From Roseibium marinum (GTDB taxonomy: Bacteria; Pseudomonadota; Alphaproteobacteria; Rhizobiales; Stappiaceae): DNA of 64,000 nt. The position numbers and the translations under genes are program-made. This document shows, piece by piece, positions 53,072 through 62,402 of the stretch. The stretch is taken from contig NZ_PPCN01000001.1 of NCBI RefSeq assembly GCF_002906165.1, forward strand, positions 310,001 through 374,000, in the 5' to 3' direction. The number at the start of each line of letters is the position of its first letter. Position 1 is the stretch's first letter. Under the pieces are notes generated by a model that saw only the letters and a list, made by a program, of their open reading frames with translations, was not told the DNA's origin and ran no database searches.

Positions 53072-54157
53072 TCAGGCCGCCGCGCGAAAACGCCGGAGAC
53101 CGGCCATCCGGCCACCGTCGAGCCGGGTGAGCAGCAACAACCGTTTGACCATATGGCCCACCGGAAGTTCATCGGTGACCCCCATGCCGCCATGGAGCTG
53201 GACCGCATCGCGCAGCACGGCGCGCGCATTGTCGTAGATCTTGACCTGTGCCGCGCAGACAAGCTTCGAGCGGAAGGCCGTATCGTCGCTTGCCATCGCC
53301 TCAGCGGCCAAGAACACCATGGACTGCGCTTCCTCCCGCTTGATGAACATGTCCGCCATCCGGTGTTGAATGACCTGGAAGCGGCCGATCGGACGCCCGA
53401 ACTGCTCGCGCAGCTTCATGTATTCGAGAGTCTCGCGGTAAAGCCGGTCGATCAGACCGGCCAGTTCCGCCAGTTTGCCAACCATCGCCAGATCATTGCC
53501 GTAGGCAAGGGCCTCTTCGCATCCGGCAATGGCTTCCGGCGCCGCGCGGCGGACGCCTTTGAAGGAAACCCTGGCGGCCGATTGCCCATCGACCACGCGA
53601 TACGCTTCGACCGAAGCTTCACCGGCGGGAACCCTGACAAGTAGGGGCGCGCCCTCGCATTCCGCCACGACCCAGAAGGCCGCAGCCTGCGCGCCGCCGA
53701 TCAGCAGGGGCACGGAACCTGTCAACACGAGGTCATCGCCCTCACGCGTAGCCCGGATAGGGGCATTGGCGGGACCGGCCGCGATCAATTCGATGCTTTC
53801 ACCGGCCAGAACGGGCGCCAGCGCAGCCGCGGCCTTGTCAGATGGCAGCGCTCTGGCGAGCGTCGGCGCGCAATGCATGACCACGGGGCCAATCGGCTCC
53901 AGAACAAGGCCCGCGCCCAACACGCTCATGAATGGAACCACCTGCCTGGGCGTCAGACCAAGTCCACCGGCCTCCTCACTCACAGGAGCTGCGAGCCAAC
54001 CGAGTTCGGCCATTTCGCCCCAGTGGGCAGGCAACTGGCCGGCGGAAGCGGTAAGCATTTCATTCCGCAGCGCCAACTCGTAATGATCCGCTATGAACCG
54101 CTCCGCCGTTGCTTTCAGCAGCAGCGTTTCCTCATCGGGCAGTTTGAAATCAATCAT
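53072..54157 (-). CDS. Acyl-CoA dehydrogenase (small-type subunit)
   Basis: 361 aa, ACAD fold: N-terminal helical domain, short beta domain (GDDLVLTGSVPLLIGGAQAAAFWVV), C-terminal QLHGGMGVTDELPVGHMVKRLLLL. Shorter and more diverged than its neighbour at 54170. Such pairs occur as heteromeric dehydrogenases (for example PimC/PimD or steroid FadE pairs), so the two probably form one enzyme. Confidence 0.9.
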   Translation of the reverse strand: MIDFKLPDEETLLLKATAERFIADHYELALRNEMLTASAGQLPAHWGEMAELGWLAAPVSEEAGGLGLTPRQVVPFMSVLGAGLVLEPIGPVVMHCAPTLARALPSDKAAAALAPVLAGESIELIAAGPANAPIRATREGDDLVLTGSVPLLIGGAQAAAFWVVAECEGAPLLVRVPAGEASVEAYRVVDGQSAARVSFKGVRRAAPEAIAGCEEALAYGNDLAMVGKLAELAGLIDRLYRETLEYMKLREQFGRPIGRFQVIQHRMADMFIKREEAQSMVFLAAEAMASDDTAFRSKLVCAAQVKIYDNARAVLRDAVQLHGGMGVTDELPVGHMVKRLLLLTRLDGGRMAGLRRFRAAA

Positions 54158-54169
54158 GAAACGCTCCGC

Positions 54170-55330
54170 TTATTTGAGGCCCAGGACCTGGGTCGCCAGG
54201 ATGCTGCGCTGGATTTCATTGCTGCCGCCGTAGATCGAAAGCTTGCGCCAGTTAAGGAACTGATAGACGGCGTTCTCGAACGGCTCTTGCACTCCCGCGC
54301 TATCACGCGCCGCTAGGGCGGCCGGACCGGCGATATCAAGCATCACCTCGGTGAGCGCCTGCTGGATTTCCGTTCCCCGCACCTTCAGCAGGGAGGTCTC
54401 CGCGCCGATCTTCACACCCGCCTCGACAGCTGCGAGCAGGCGCAGCGTGGTCGCTTCGATAGCCATGATGTCGATTTCCAGGGTATCGAGCGCATTGGCG
54501 ATCTCCGGTTCCCCCGCGCGGCCGGAGGCATCCGCGGCCTCGCGCACTCTTGCAAGGAGTTGCTTCGAGCGGCCTATACCACCGATGCCGAAGCGCTCAT
54601 GTTCCAGAAGCGCCTTGGCGTAGGTCCAGCCCTTGTTGATTTCGCCGACAACAAGGTCATCAGGTACGTACACCTGATCGAGGAAGATCTCGTTCACCTC
54701 CTCTGTTCCGTCTATCAGCCGGATCGGACGGCGGGAGACGCCAGGCAGGGACATGTCGATCAGCATCATGGAGATGCCTTCCTGCTTCTTCACGTCCGGA
54801 TCGGTCCGCACGAGACAGAAGATCCAGTTGGCGTATTGGGCGTAGGTCGTCCAGGTCTTCGAACCGGACACGAGCCAGCCGCCGTCCGTACGCACCGCCC
54901 TGGTCTTCAACGACGCGAGGTCGGAGCCGGCACCGGACTCGGAAAAGCCCTGGCACCACCAGTCCTCACCCGACAGGATACGCGGCAGGAACCGCTGCTG
55001 TTGCTCGAGCGCGCCGAACTGGATCAGGATCGGTCCGATCATCTTCAACCCGAAGCCCGGCAGCGGAGGGGTGTGCAGGCGGAACATCTCCTCATCGGCG
55101 ATAATGCGCTGGCGCGCGGTCCAGCCCGGTCCGCCATGCTCCTTCGGCCAGGCCGGTGCGACCCAGCCCTTCGCGTGGAGGCTTTTCTGCCAGCGTGAAA
55201 AATCCTCGCGGGTCAGCGGCGCACCGCGCGAAACCCTGGCGCGGGTGTCGGGATGAAGCTCGCCGGCAACGTATTCCCGGATCTCTTCACGGAAGGCCTG
55301 ATCCCCGGGGCTGTTCAGCAGGTCCGTCAT
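54170..55330 (-). CDS. Acyl-CoA dehydrogenase (large-type subunit)
   Basis: 386 aa. Conserved WCQGFSESGAGSDLASLKTRA, GSKTWTTYAQYANWIFCLVRTD and C-terminal YGGSNEIQRSILATQVLGL. FAD enzyme making the 2,3-double bond of acyl-CoA. Its start overlaps the CoA-ligase stop (ATGA), and the small-type gene follows 12 bp later. Confidence 0.93.
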   Translation of the reverse strand: MTDLLNSPGDQAFREEIREYVAGELHPDTRARVSRGAPLTREDFSRWQKSLHAKGWVAPAWPKEHGGPGWTARQRIIADEEMFRLHTPPLPGFGLKMIGPILIQFGALEQQQRFLPRILSGEDWWCQGFSESGAGSDLASLKTRAVRTDGGWLVSGSKTWTTYAQYANWIFCLVRTDPDVKKQEGISMMLIDMSLPGVSRRPIRLIDGTEEVNEIFLDQVYVPDDLVVGEINKGWTYAKALLEHERFGIGGIGRSKQLLARVREAADASGRAGEPEIANALDTLEIDIMAIEATTLRLLAAVEAGVKIGAETSLLKVRGTEIQQALTEVMLDIAGPAALAARDSAGVQEPFENAVYQFLNWRKLSIYGGSNEIQRSILATQVLGLK

Positions 55331-57534
55331 GCCTGGTTCTCCGGCTTGATGATCAGCGCATCCACGGCGATGCAGCCCTCGCCTTGCGGCAGGACAATCA
55401 GCGGGTTGATGTCGATGCTGTCGATGCTGTCGGCATGGGCGACCGCGAAGGCCGACAGACGCAGCACGGCCTCTTCAAGCGCCGCGCGATCGGCACGCTC
55501 GGCGCCGCGATAGCCTTCCAGAAGCTGACTCAGACGGGTTTCGTCAATCATCTCGGCGACATCCGCCTGGCTCAACGGAGCGCGGCGGAGGGCGACATCG
55601 TTCATCAGCTCGGTCATGACACCACCCACACCCAGAAGGATCATCGGTCCGAAATCGGGATCGTTCTGCATGCCGAGGATCGCTTCCACGCCGCCTGTGA
55701 CCATCTTCTGGACAAGGCAGGCGGCAGGCGCATCCCCGAGTTTGTAGCCGTCGATTTTTCCGCTCAGATCGGCGAAGGCGGTACGAACCGCGTCGGCATC
55801 GGCAAGGTTGAGCCGCACCAGACCGGCTTCGCTCTTGTGCTCCATGCCATCGGCCAGTCCCTTCATGACGACCGGGTATCCGATTTCCTCGGCGGCCGAC
55901 AGGGCGTCGGCCTCGATCCGGACCAGCGTCTCGCCGACCATTGGCAGGCCGTAGGACTTCAGGGCTTCCTTGGCCGCGTGTTCGGAAAGGCTGCGCCCTG
56001 ACGCTGCAAGCAGCTTCTCCACCGTCTCGTCCGCACCGGCCTCGATGTCCAGCAGTTTCCAGTCACTGTCGCCTTGTGAGGCTGACTTGCGTTTGTGGTA
56101 CTCCACGAAGCGCTTCAGTGCCTTCAGCATTTGCTGGCTGCCGCGATAGATCGGCAGCGACTTGTCGGCGGCCAGGAAATCCCAGCCGGGCTCTACGATC
56201 TTGCCGCCGTCGTAGACGATCACGATCGGTTTGCCGGCGGTCTTGGCAAGTTCCAGAACCGGCTCGATCAGCCGTCCGCGCCAGGCTTCGCGCACCTGAT
56301 GAATGAAGACGACCATGATGTCGGTGTTTGCATCCGCCAGAACCGCCTCGAGGGCCGCACCCCAGCGTTCGGGATGATTGTTGACGTTGCCGGAGAGATC
56401 GAGCGGGTTGACCGGCGGCGTGAAATCGAGCAGCGGCCTCAGCTTCTCAACGGTCTCCCCGGTGAAATCCGCCATCGGCAATCCGAGTGCCTCCGACTGG
56501 TCGGCCATGACGCCGCTCCAGCCGCCGGAGAAGGTGACCACGGAAATGCGCTCACCGTGCGGCGCGGGGCATTTCTCGAACAGCGCGGCAACATCCGCGA
56601 GCTCCAGCGGATCGTCGACCGAGACAATGTTGTTTTGCCGGAAGACGGCCTCATAGGTCCGGAAAGCGCCGGCCATCTTGCCGGTGTGAGCAAGCGCGGT
56701 GCGCGCGGCCCTCTGGCTGCGGCCCAGCTTCAGAACGATCAGGGGCTTTTCCACTTCCCGCGCCCGCTTGGCCAGGTCAAGGAAACGGTCCGGGCTGCGC
56801 AGGCCTTCCAGGGCCATGCAGACCGACCTGATCTCCGGATCCTCCAAAGCCCATCGGGCGTAATCGGCGGCCTCGACGTTCAGTTCGTTGCCGGTCGAGA
56901 CCAGATAGCGCATGTGAACGCCCTGGTCGTGCGCCCGCGACAGCATCACCATCAAAAGCTGACCGCTCTGGGAAATCAGGGCCGTATGACCCGCCGACAT
57001 GTCTTCCGGGAAGGTTGCGGCCGTCAGGCCCATGAAGCCGCTGTCCAGATTGGCAAGGCCGAGGCAATTGGGTCCGCAGATCGCGATCCGATTGCGGTTG
57101 GCGACCTCGCGCAGCGTTTCCTCCAGCTTTCTGCCTTCTTCGCCGGTTTCGGAAAAACCGGACGCCAGGATGACAGCGCCGCGTACGCCCTTCTGACCGC
57201 ATTCCTCAAGAATGCCCGGCAGGACCCGCTGTGGTACGAACATCAGGGCGGCATCGACCGGTTCGGGGATCGCGGATACTGAAGGATAGCAGCGCAACCC
57301 GTTCAGCTCCTCGTATTTCGGGTTTACCGGAAAAATCTTGCCTCTGTAGCCAAGGCGCCGCAAAACGGGGACCGCTCCACCGCTCCAGCCTTGCGCGTTG
57401 GCGCTGGCGCCGATCACCGCAACACTGCGGGGCGCCATCAGGCCTGTGAGCCGGTCAAAGAGATCGCTTTTGTCATTTGTTTCGTCGGAAAGGTCCGCCG
57501 CTCCCTCGGCCGCCCCTTGAGCGCTCCCAGCCAT
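55327..57534 (-). CDS. Acyl-CoA synthetase, NDP-forming type
   Basis: 735 aa. CoA-binding domain (MAPRSVAVIGASANAQGWSGGAVPVLRRLGYRGKIFPVNPKY), succinyl-CoA-ligase-like domains with the probable phospho-His in ALAHTGKMAG, then an ATP-grasp domain (~500-735; GYPVVMKGLADGMEHKSEAGLV). Activates an acid to its CoA ester for the adjacent dehydrogenases. GGAGGAG precedes the ATG. An IclR operator candidate lies upstream. Confidence 0.92.
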   Translation of the reverse strand: MAGSAQGAAEGAADLSDETNDKSDLFDRLTGLMAPRSVAVIGASANAQGWSGGAVPVLRRLGYRGKIFPVNPKYEELNGLRCYPSVSAIPEPVDAALMFVPQRVLPGILEECGQKGVRGAVILASGFSETGEEGRKLEETLREVANRNRIAICGPNCLGLANLDSGFMGLTAATFPEDMSAGHTALISQSGQLLMVMLSRAHDQGVHMRYLVSTGNELNVEAADYARWALEDPEIRSVCMALEGLRSPDRFLDLAKRAREVEKPLIVLKLGRSQRAARTALAHTGKMAGAFRTYEAVFRQNNIVSVDDPLELADVAALFEKCPAPHGERISVVTFSGGWSGVMADQSEALGLPMADFTGETVEKLRPLLDFTPPVNPLDLSGNVNNHPERWGAALEAVLADANTDIMVVFIHQVREAWRGRLIEPVLELAKTAGKPIVIVYDGGKIVEPGWDFLAADKSLPIYRGSQQMLKALKRFVEYHKRKSASQGDSDWKLLDIEAGADETVEKLLAASGRSLSEHAAKEALKSYGLPMVGETLVRIEADALSAAEEIGYPVVMKGLADGMEHKSEAGLVRLNLADADAVRTAFADLSGKIDGYKLGDAPAACLVQKMVTGGVEAILGMQNDPDFGPMILLGVGGVMTELMNDVALRRAPLSQADVAEMIDETRLSQLLEGYRGAERADRAALEEAVLRLSAFAVAHADSIDSIDINPLIVLPQGEGCIAVDALIIKPENQA

Positions 57535-57602
57535 TTACATCTCCTCCAGGCTCATCGTTGAGGTCTTTATCATTCAGGAGATCGGTCGGGTCAAGTATTT
57601 TT

Positions 57603-57625
57603 AAAACATTTGTCCGCATAGCGAA
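57603..57625. promoter_or_regulatory. IclR operator candidate before the CoA-ligase operon
   Basis: Contains AAACAT and TCCGCATAGCGAA. It matches the site at 58590-58612 at 17 of 23 positions and lies 69 bp before the ligase ATG. Confidence 0.55.
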
Positions 57626-57666
57626 ATTCAAGTGAGTGACTCAGATCGGAACTTCAATCGCCAGAC

Positions 57667-58464
57667 CTACCGGTGAAAGGCTCTGCGCATACGGCTCTCG
57701 ATCACTTGCGCCGAGTTCAAAAGCGCCGCCGCATATTCTCCCTTGAGGCGTTCGGCCGTGAGGACCGAGGACAGGCCGGAAATGGATAAAAGCAGAGGGT
57801 CTCCGTCGTCGACGAACCGGATGACGGTCGCCACGGCACTCAACTCCGGCCACCAGCCTCCAAACGAGCAGGCGAAGCCCTGCTTGTCACAAGCGGCAAT
57901 TTCGGCTTTCACGCTGCCTTCCTGCGCGGCAAACAGGTCGGGGTCGTTTTCCGCGAGTCGGGCCAGAAGATCCTGCCGTTGTATTGAGGTGAGACTGGCG
58001 AGATAGGCTCTTCCGATGGCCGTTTGCAGCATTGGCACTAGGGCGCCGGCATCCAGATTGAGAACGATGGCCTCGGGCCGCCGCCGCAGTTCCAGATACC
58101 GGATATTCAACCCGCTTGGGACGCCCAGCGCCACTGAAAACGGCCCCAGTTCGGCCAGGGTTTCCATCACGGGACAAGCAATGTCGCGGATTTCGGTGGC
58201 CACGAAAGCCGCGCGCCCCATCTCCATGACCCGCGGCGTCAGGCTGTAGCGCCCGGTGTCGGGGTGATAGGCAAGATAGTTGAGGCTGCGCAGCGTATGG
58301 GTGAAGCGTGAGACTGTCGGCCTTGGCAAGCCGGTCCGTTCCGCCAGATCCTGGTTGCCAAGCGCGCGATCGTCCGGCTGGAAAGCCGACATGATCCTCA
58401 GTCCGCGCTCAAGGGACGCGACAAATTGGCGGTCCGTCTTGCCCTCTTTATCGCTGCTGCTCAT
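57667..58464 (-). CDS. IclR-family regulator of acyl-CoA genes
   Basis: 265 aa from the ATG at 58464 (GGAGGG upstream); an in-frame start at 58596 would cover the operator. HTH LERGLRIMSAFQPDDRALGNQDLAERTGLPRPTVSRFTHTLRSLNYL, then effector domain. Sits between two copies of the same operator-like sequence, so it likely controls both the ligase/dehydrogenase operon and the divergent DUF35/thiolase operon. Confidence 0.92.
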   Translation of the reverse strand: MSSSDKEGKTDRQFVASLERGLRIMSAFQPDDRALGNQDLAERTGLPRPTVSRFTHTLRSLNYLAYHPDTGRYSLTPRVMEMGRAAFVATEIRDIACPVMETLAELGPFSVALGVPSGLNIRYLELRRRPEAIVLNLDAGALVPMLQTAIGRAYLASLTSIQRQDLLARLAENDPDLFAAQEGSVKAEIAACDKQGFACSFGGWWPELSAVATVIRFVDDGDPLLLSISGLSSVLTAERLKGEYAAALLNSAQVIESRMRRAFHR

Positions 58465-58589
58465 TTCACACCCTCCATCGCGTCTTGCGCTTCTTGATAG
58501 AAAACATCCCGCCGGCGCACAAGCGAACAGAGCTTTTGCGCCAGCCATGCTCCGGTTGCCAGTCTGGTTTCGGAATGCTAGCATATATT

Positions 58590-58612
58590 GAAACATAGTT
58601 TCGCATTGCGAA
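58590..58612. promoter_or_regulatory. IclR operator candidate, divergent promoter
   Basis: Two overlapping palindromes, GAAACATAGTTTC and TTCGCATTGCGAA, between the IclR gene and the DUF35 gene. Confidence 0.65.
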
Positions 58613-58688
58613 CACTTAGTTTAAATAACCCAGGAAAGATAAGTGACCGCCGCCGTCTAGCTGAGGTGGCGTACGAAAGGGAGGAAAC

Positions 58689-59090
58689 ATGGCCAGCTTA
58701 CCCAAAGCCGGGCCCGATCAGGCTTTTCAGGAGCACGTCGCTGACGGACGCCTCTGGCTGCAATACTGCGACGATTGTGGTGAGGCAGTGTTCATGCCGC
58801 GCATCCTTTGCCCGCATTGTTCGTCGCTCTCGCTTGAGTGGCGTCCCGTCTCCGGACGCGGCACCGTTCACACACTGACCGTCCTGCACCGGCGCTCCAG
58901 ACCGGGCGAACCTGAAAAGATCAACCATGCCATCGTCCTGGTTGATCTCGATGAAGGGCCGAGAATGATGAGCCATCTGCCAGGTACGGCGCCGGAAGAC
59001 ATCCGCATCGGCATGCGCGTCCGCGCCCGGTTCGAGGGTGAGGACGGTGCCCGCGCGGTCGTCTTCGATCGAGAGGAGGGCGCGGCATGA
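58689..59090 (+). CDS. Zn-ribbon/OB-fold protein (DUF35)
   Basis: 133 aa. Rubredoxin-like zinc ribbon C-x2-C-x11-C-x2-C (CDDCGEAVFMPRILCPHC), then an OB-fold (WRPVSGRGTVHTLTVLHRRS). DUF35 proteins form complexes with thiolase-like partners or hydratases and bind acyl-CoA. It overlaps the thiolase gene (ATGA), and the two are most likely a heteromer. AAAGGGAGGAAAC precedes the ATG. Confidence 0.92.
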   Translation: MASLPKAGPDQAFQEHVADGRLWLQYCDDCGEAVFMPRILCPHCSSLSLEWRPVSGRGTVHTLTVLHRRSRPGEPEKINHAIVLVDLDEGPRMMSHLPGTAPEDIRIGMRVRARFEGEDGARAVVFDREEGAA

Positions 59091-60250
59091 GCACTGCGAA
59101 CGGATCTTCCCTGCGCGGCGGCGCGGCCATTGTCGGTGTCGGTACGGCTGGCCTTGGCGAAGCCCCGGGCTTCAACGCCATGGATATCCAGGCGCTCGCG
59201 GTACGCGAAGCGCTGGACGACGCGGGTTTGAAACTGTCCGACGTGGACGGCATCTTCTGCGCCAACATGAGCCACACTTTCCCGGTGATCTCGACCATCG
59301 AATATCTCGGTATCCAGCCGCGCTGGATCGACGGGACCAATACCGGCGGCTCCAGCTTCGTGGCCCATGCGATGGCCGCGACCCTGGCGCTCCAGGCCGG
59401 GCTCTGCGACGTGGCGCTGATCTGCTACGGCGCCACCATGCGCTCGGGCGCGGGCCGGATGGTTCCGGCAACGGAGCAGCCGGTCTATGAAGTCCCTCAC
59501 AAGCCGCGCTATCCGATGACCGCCTACGCCATGTCCGCGGCTAGGCACATGGCGCAATTCGGGACCACGCGTGAGCAGCTCGCCGAGGTGGCTGTCTCCG
59601 CGCGCCTGTGGGCGCGGAAAAACCCGCAGGCATTCGAACGCGGCCCGCTTTCCATCGACGATGTTCTGGGAGCGCGCATGGTGATGGAGCCGCTCACCGT
59701 ACGGGACTGCTGTCTCCTGACCGATGGTGCCGGAGCCGTGGTCATGACCCGCGCCGACCGGGCGCGCGATCTGAGGAAAACGCCCGCCTATTTCCTCGGC
59801 GGCGGTGTGGCCTCCTACAATCGGGCGGTGTCCGAAATGCCGGACCTTACCAGCACGGCCGCGAAGGATTCCGGCGAAAGGGCCTACGCCATGGCCGGCA
59901 TGAAACCGTCGGACATGGATGTCCTGCAGCTCTACGATGCCTTTACCATCAATGTAATCCTGTTCCTGGAGGATCTCGGTTTTTGCCCGAAAGGCGAAGG
60001 CGGTGCCTTCGTTTCCGGCGGGCGGATCGCTCCCGGCGGCGAGCTGCCGGTCAACACCAATGGCGGCGGGCTCTCCTTCTGCCATCCCGGCATGTATGGC
60101 GTCTTCACCCTGATCGAGGCCACCCGGCAGCTGCGCGGCGAGGCGGGAGACCGGCAGGTGAGTGATGTCGAGACCGTGCTCTGCCACGGTAACGGTATCA
60201 CGCTGTCGCATCAGGCAACGGCCATTTTCGGCACCCAGGCCACGCTTTGA
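59087..60250 (+). CDS. Thiolase-fold (SCP2/lipid-transfer-type) protein without the nucleophilic Cys
   Basis: 387 aa thiolase superfamily. Where classical thiolases have the nucleophile (NxCSSG-like), this one reads TNTGGSSFVAHAM, with no cysteine. Later motifs VLQLYDAFTINVILFLEDLGF and NTNGGGLSFCHPGMYG are kept. This matches the DUF35-partnered Ltp2-type group, known for retro-aldol cleavage of CoA esters. So a C-C lyase or condensing role is more likely than thiolysis. Confidence 0.88.
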   Translation: MSTANGSSLRGGAAIVGVGTAGLGEAPGFNAMDIQALAVREALDDAGLKLSDVDGIFCANMSHTFPVISTIEYLGIQPRWIDGTNTGGSSFVAHAMAATLALQAGLCDVALICYGATMRSGAGRMVPATEQPVYEVPHKPRYPMTAYAMSAARHMAQFGTTREQLAEVAVSARLWARKNPQAFERGPLSIDDVLGARMVMEPLTVRDCCLLTDGAGAVVMTRADRARDLRKTPAYFLGGGVASYNRAVSEMPDLTSTAAKDSGERAYAMAGMKPSDMDVLQLYDAFTINVILFLEDLGFCPKGEGGAFVSGGRIAPGGELPVNTNGGGLSFCHPGMYGVFTLIEATRQLRGEAGDRQVSDVETVLCHGNGITLSHQATAIFGTQATL

Positions 60251-60270
60251 CAGCGGAGACACAGGACATC

Positions 60271-62325
60271 ATGGAAAATCTCATCGATACGCAAACCCGC
60301 GGTCCGCTCGGGATAATCCGCATGCAGCGCGCGCCCGTGAACGCTCTCGGGCACGCATTGCGCGGCGCTATTTCCGAGGCGCATCGCGGCTTCGAGGCCG
60401 ACCCGGCAATCAGGGCCACGGTGCTTACCGGGAACGGCAAGTTCTTTTCCGCCGGTGCCGACATCACGGAATTCGACACCGGCCGCAAGAAGCCCTACCT
60501 GACCGACCTGATCGCGCGGCTCGAAGAGGGCACGAAACCGGTTGTCGTCATCATCAATGGCATCGCCTACGGCGGCGGTTTCGAACTGGCGCTCGGCTGC
60601 GACTACATTTACCTGCTTCCTCAGGCCAGGCTCGCCTTTCCCGAGATCAATCTCGGCAACATTCCAGGCGCCGGCGGTACACAAAAATTGCCGCGACTGA
60701 TCGGCGGACCGAAGGCGCTGGACATCATCCTGACCGGCACACCCATCGATGCCTCCAGGGCGCTGGAACTGGGCATCGCCGAAACCATCGTCTCCGATGA
60801 GGAAGAAGCGCTCGCCAGGATCACGCAAACCGTGGAAGCGGGTCTGCCGCGCCGCCCGGTCCGGGACCTGACTGTCCCCGGCTCCGCGGATGAACTGGAG
60901 ACCGCGGCGGAACCCCACCTGCGCCGTTCGCGCGGTGCTATGGCGGTGCTCAAGGGCGTTGAGGCCGTGCGCATGTCCTATTCGGCTCCGATCGACGAGG
61001 CGCTCGCCTGGGAACGCGACACCTTCCACGAACTCAACGCTTCTTCCGAAGCGCGTGCGCAGCGTCACATCTTCTTCGCCGAACGGTCCGCCCGCAAGAT
61101 CGCGGATGTTCCAGCGGACACGCCGCTTCGCCCGATGGAAAGTGCCGGCATTATCGGGGCCGGCACCATGGGAACCGGCATTGCGATGTGTTTTGCCAAT
61201 GCCGGCATTCCCGTCCGCGTCATCGAACAGGAGCAGGAGCGTCTGGACCATGGCCTTGCCAGGATCCGGCAGACCTATGAGACGATGCGGGACAGGGGCC
61301 GTATTTCAGCGGAAGAGGCGCAAGCCCGCGCTGGCCTGGTTACCGGCTCTGTGGATCTCGCGGCTGTGGCGAATGCGGATATTGTCGTTGAAGCCGTGTT
61401 CGAGGCGATGGACGTCAAGCACGAGGTGTTCGCAAAGCTGGATGCGGTCTGCAAACCGGGCGCGATCCTGGCCACCAACACTTCGACGCTCGACATCGAC
61501 AAGATCGCCGAGGCGACCAGCCGTCCGCGGGACGTGATCGGTCTGCATTTCTTCTCGCCCGCACATATCATGAAGCTTGTGGAAGTGGTGCGCGCGCGGA
61601 AGACCGCAAAGGACGTGATCGCCACCTCGATGGCTCTCGGCCAGCGCATCGGCAAAATCCCGGTCCTTGTCGGTGTCTGCGATGGGTTCGCGGGCAACCG
61701 CATGTTCATCAACTTCAACCGCGAGGCCCAGATCCTGATCGAGGAGGGCGCCTTGCCCTGGCAGGTCGACAAGGTTTTCACCGACTGGGGTCTGGCCATG
61801 GGGCCTCTGTCGGTGATGGATCTCGCCGGTCTCGATGTCGGCTATCGCATCCGTCAGGCACGCGGGTCTCAAACTCCCTATCCTTTCACGACTGCCGATC
61901 GTCTGGCCGAGTCCGGAAGATACGGTCAGAAAACCGGTCGTGGCTGGTATCTCTATCCAGAAGGAGCGCGGCGCGGGGTCCCGGATCCGGAGGTGGAAAA
62001 GCTGATCGAGGATGTATCGCGCGAAAAGGGTATCAGGCGCCGTCCGGTGACGGATGAAGAGATACTTCGCCGCTGCCTCTGGCAGCTCGTGAACACCGGC
62101 TACCAGATCGTCGAGGAGGGAATTGCCCAGCGAACCGGCGATCTCGATGTCATCTTTGTCAACGGCTACGGCTGGCCCCGGACCCGGGGCGGTCCGATGT
62201 TCTACGCCCGGGAAACCGGACTTGCCCAGGTTGCCGCTGACGTTACCCGCTTTCACGAGGAAATCGGTCCACACTGGAAGCCTTCCGCCCTGCTGCTTGA
62301 AGAGGCGAAAGCCGCTGGCGCCTGA
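60271..62325 (+). CDS. Bifunctional enoyl-CoA hydratase/3-hydroxyacyl-CoA dehydrogenase
   Basis: 684 aa from ATG 60271 (a TTG at 60247 overlapping the thiolase stop is possible). N-terminal crotonase domain (FFSAGADITEF..., oxyanion YGGGFELALGCDYI, acidic LAFPEINLGNIPGAGGTQKLPRL) to ~290; then NAD-binding AGIIGAGTMGTGIAMCFANAGI and two C-terminal dehydrogenase domains with HFFSPAHIMKLVEVV. FadB/FadJ/PimF type; hydrates and oxidises the enoyl-CoA made by the dehydrogenase pair. Confidence 0.95.
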   Translation: MENLIDTQTRGPLGIIRMQRAPVNALGHALRGAISEAHRGFEADPAIRATVLTGNGKFFSAGADITEFDTGRKKPYLTDLIARLEEGTKPVVVIINGIAYGGGFELALGCDYIYLLPQARLAFPEINLGNIPGAGGTQKLPRLIGGPKALDIILTGTPIDASRALELGIAETIVSDEEEALARITQTVEAGLPRRPVRDLTVPGSADELETAAEPHLRRSRGAMAVLKGVEAVRMSYSAPIDEALAWERDTFHELNASSEARAQRHIFFAERSARKIADVPADTPLRPMESAGIIGAGTMGTGIAMCFANAGIPVRVIEQEQERLDHGLARIRQTYETMRDRGRISAEEAQARAGLVTGSVDLAAVANADIVVEAVFEAMDVKHEVFAKLDAVCKPGAILATNTSTLDIDKIAEATSRPRDVIGLHFFSPAHIMKLVEVVRARKTAKDVIATSMALGQRIGKIPVLVGVCDGFAGNRMFINFNREAQILIEEGALPWQVDKVFTDWGLAMGPLSVMDLAGLDVGYRIRQARGSQTPYPFTTADRLAESGRYGQKTGRGWYLYPEGARRGVPDPEVEKLIEDVSREKGIRRRPVTDEEILRRCLWQLVNTGYQIVEEGIAQRTGDLDVIFVNGYGWPRTRGGPMFYARETGLAQVAADVTRFHEEIGPHWKPSALLLEEAKAAGA

Positions 62326-62351
62326 CGCGGTAAAATAGCAATCTTGAAAAG

Positions 62352-62383
62352 AAAACGGCCGCCCCTGGGAGCGGCCGTTTTTT
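62352..62383. terminator. Bidirectional rho-independent terminator
   Basis: Stem AAAACGGCCGC / GCGGCCGTTTT with an 8-nt loop and TTTTTT; A-rich on the other side, so it serves both convergent genes. Confidence 0.9.
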
Positions 62384-62402
62384 GATGTGGCGCCGTCCCG
62401 CG

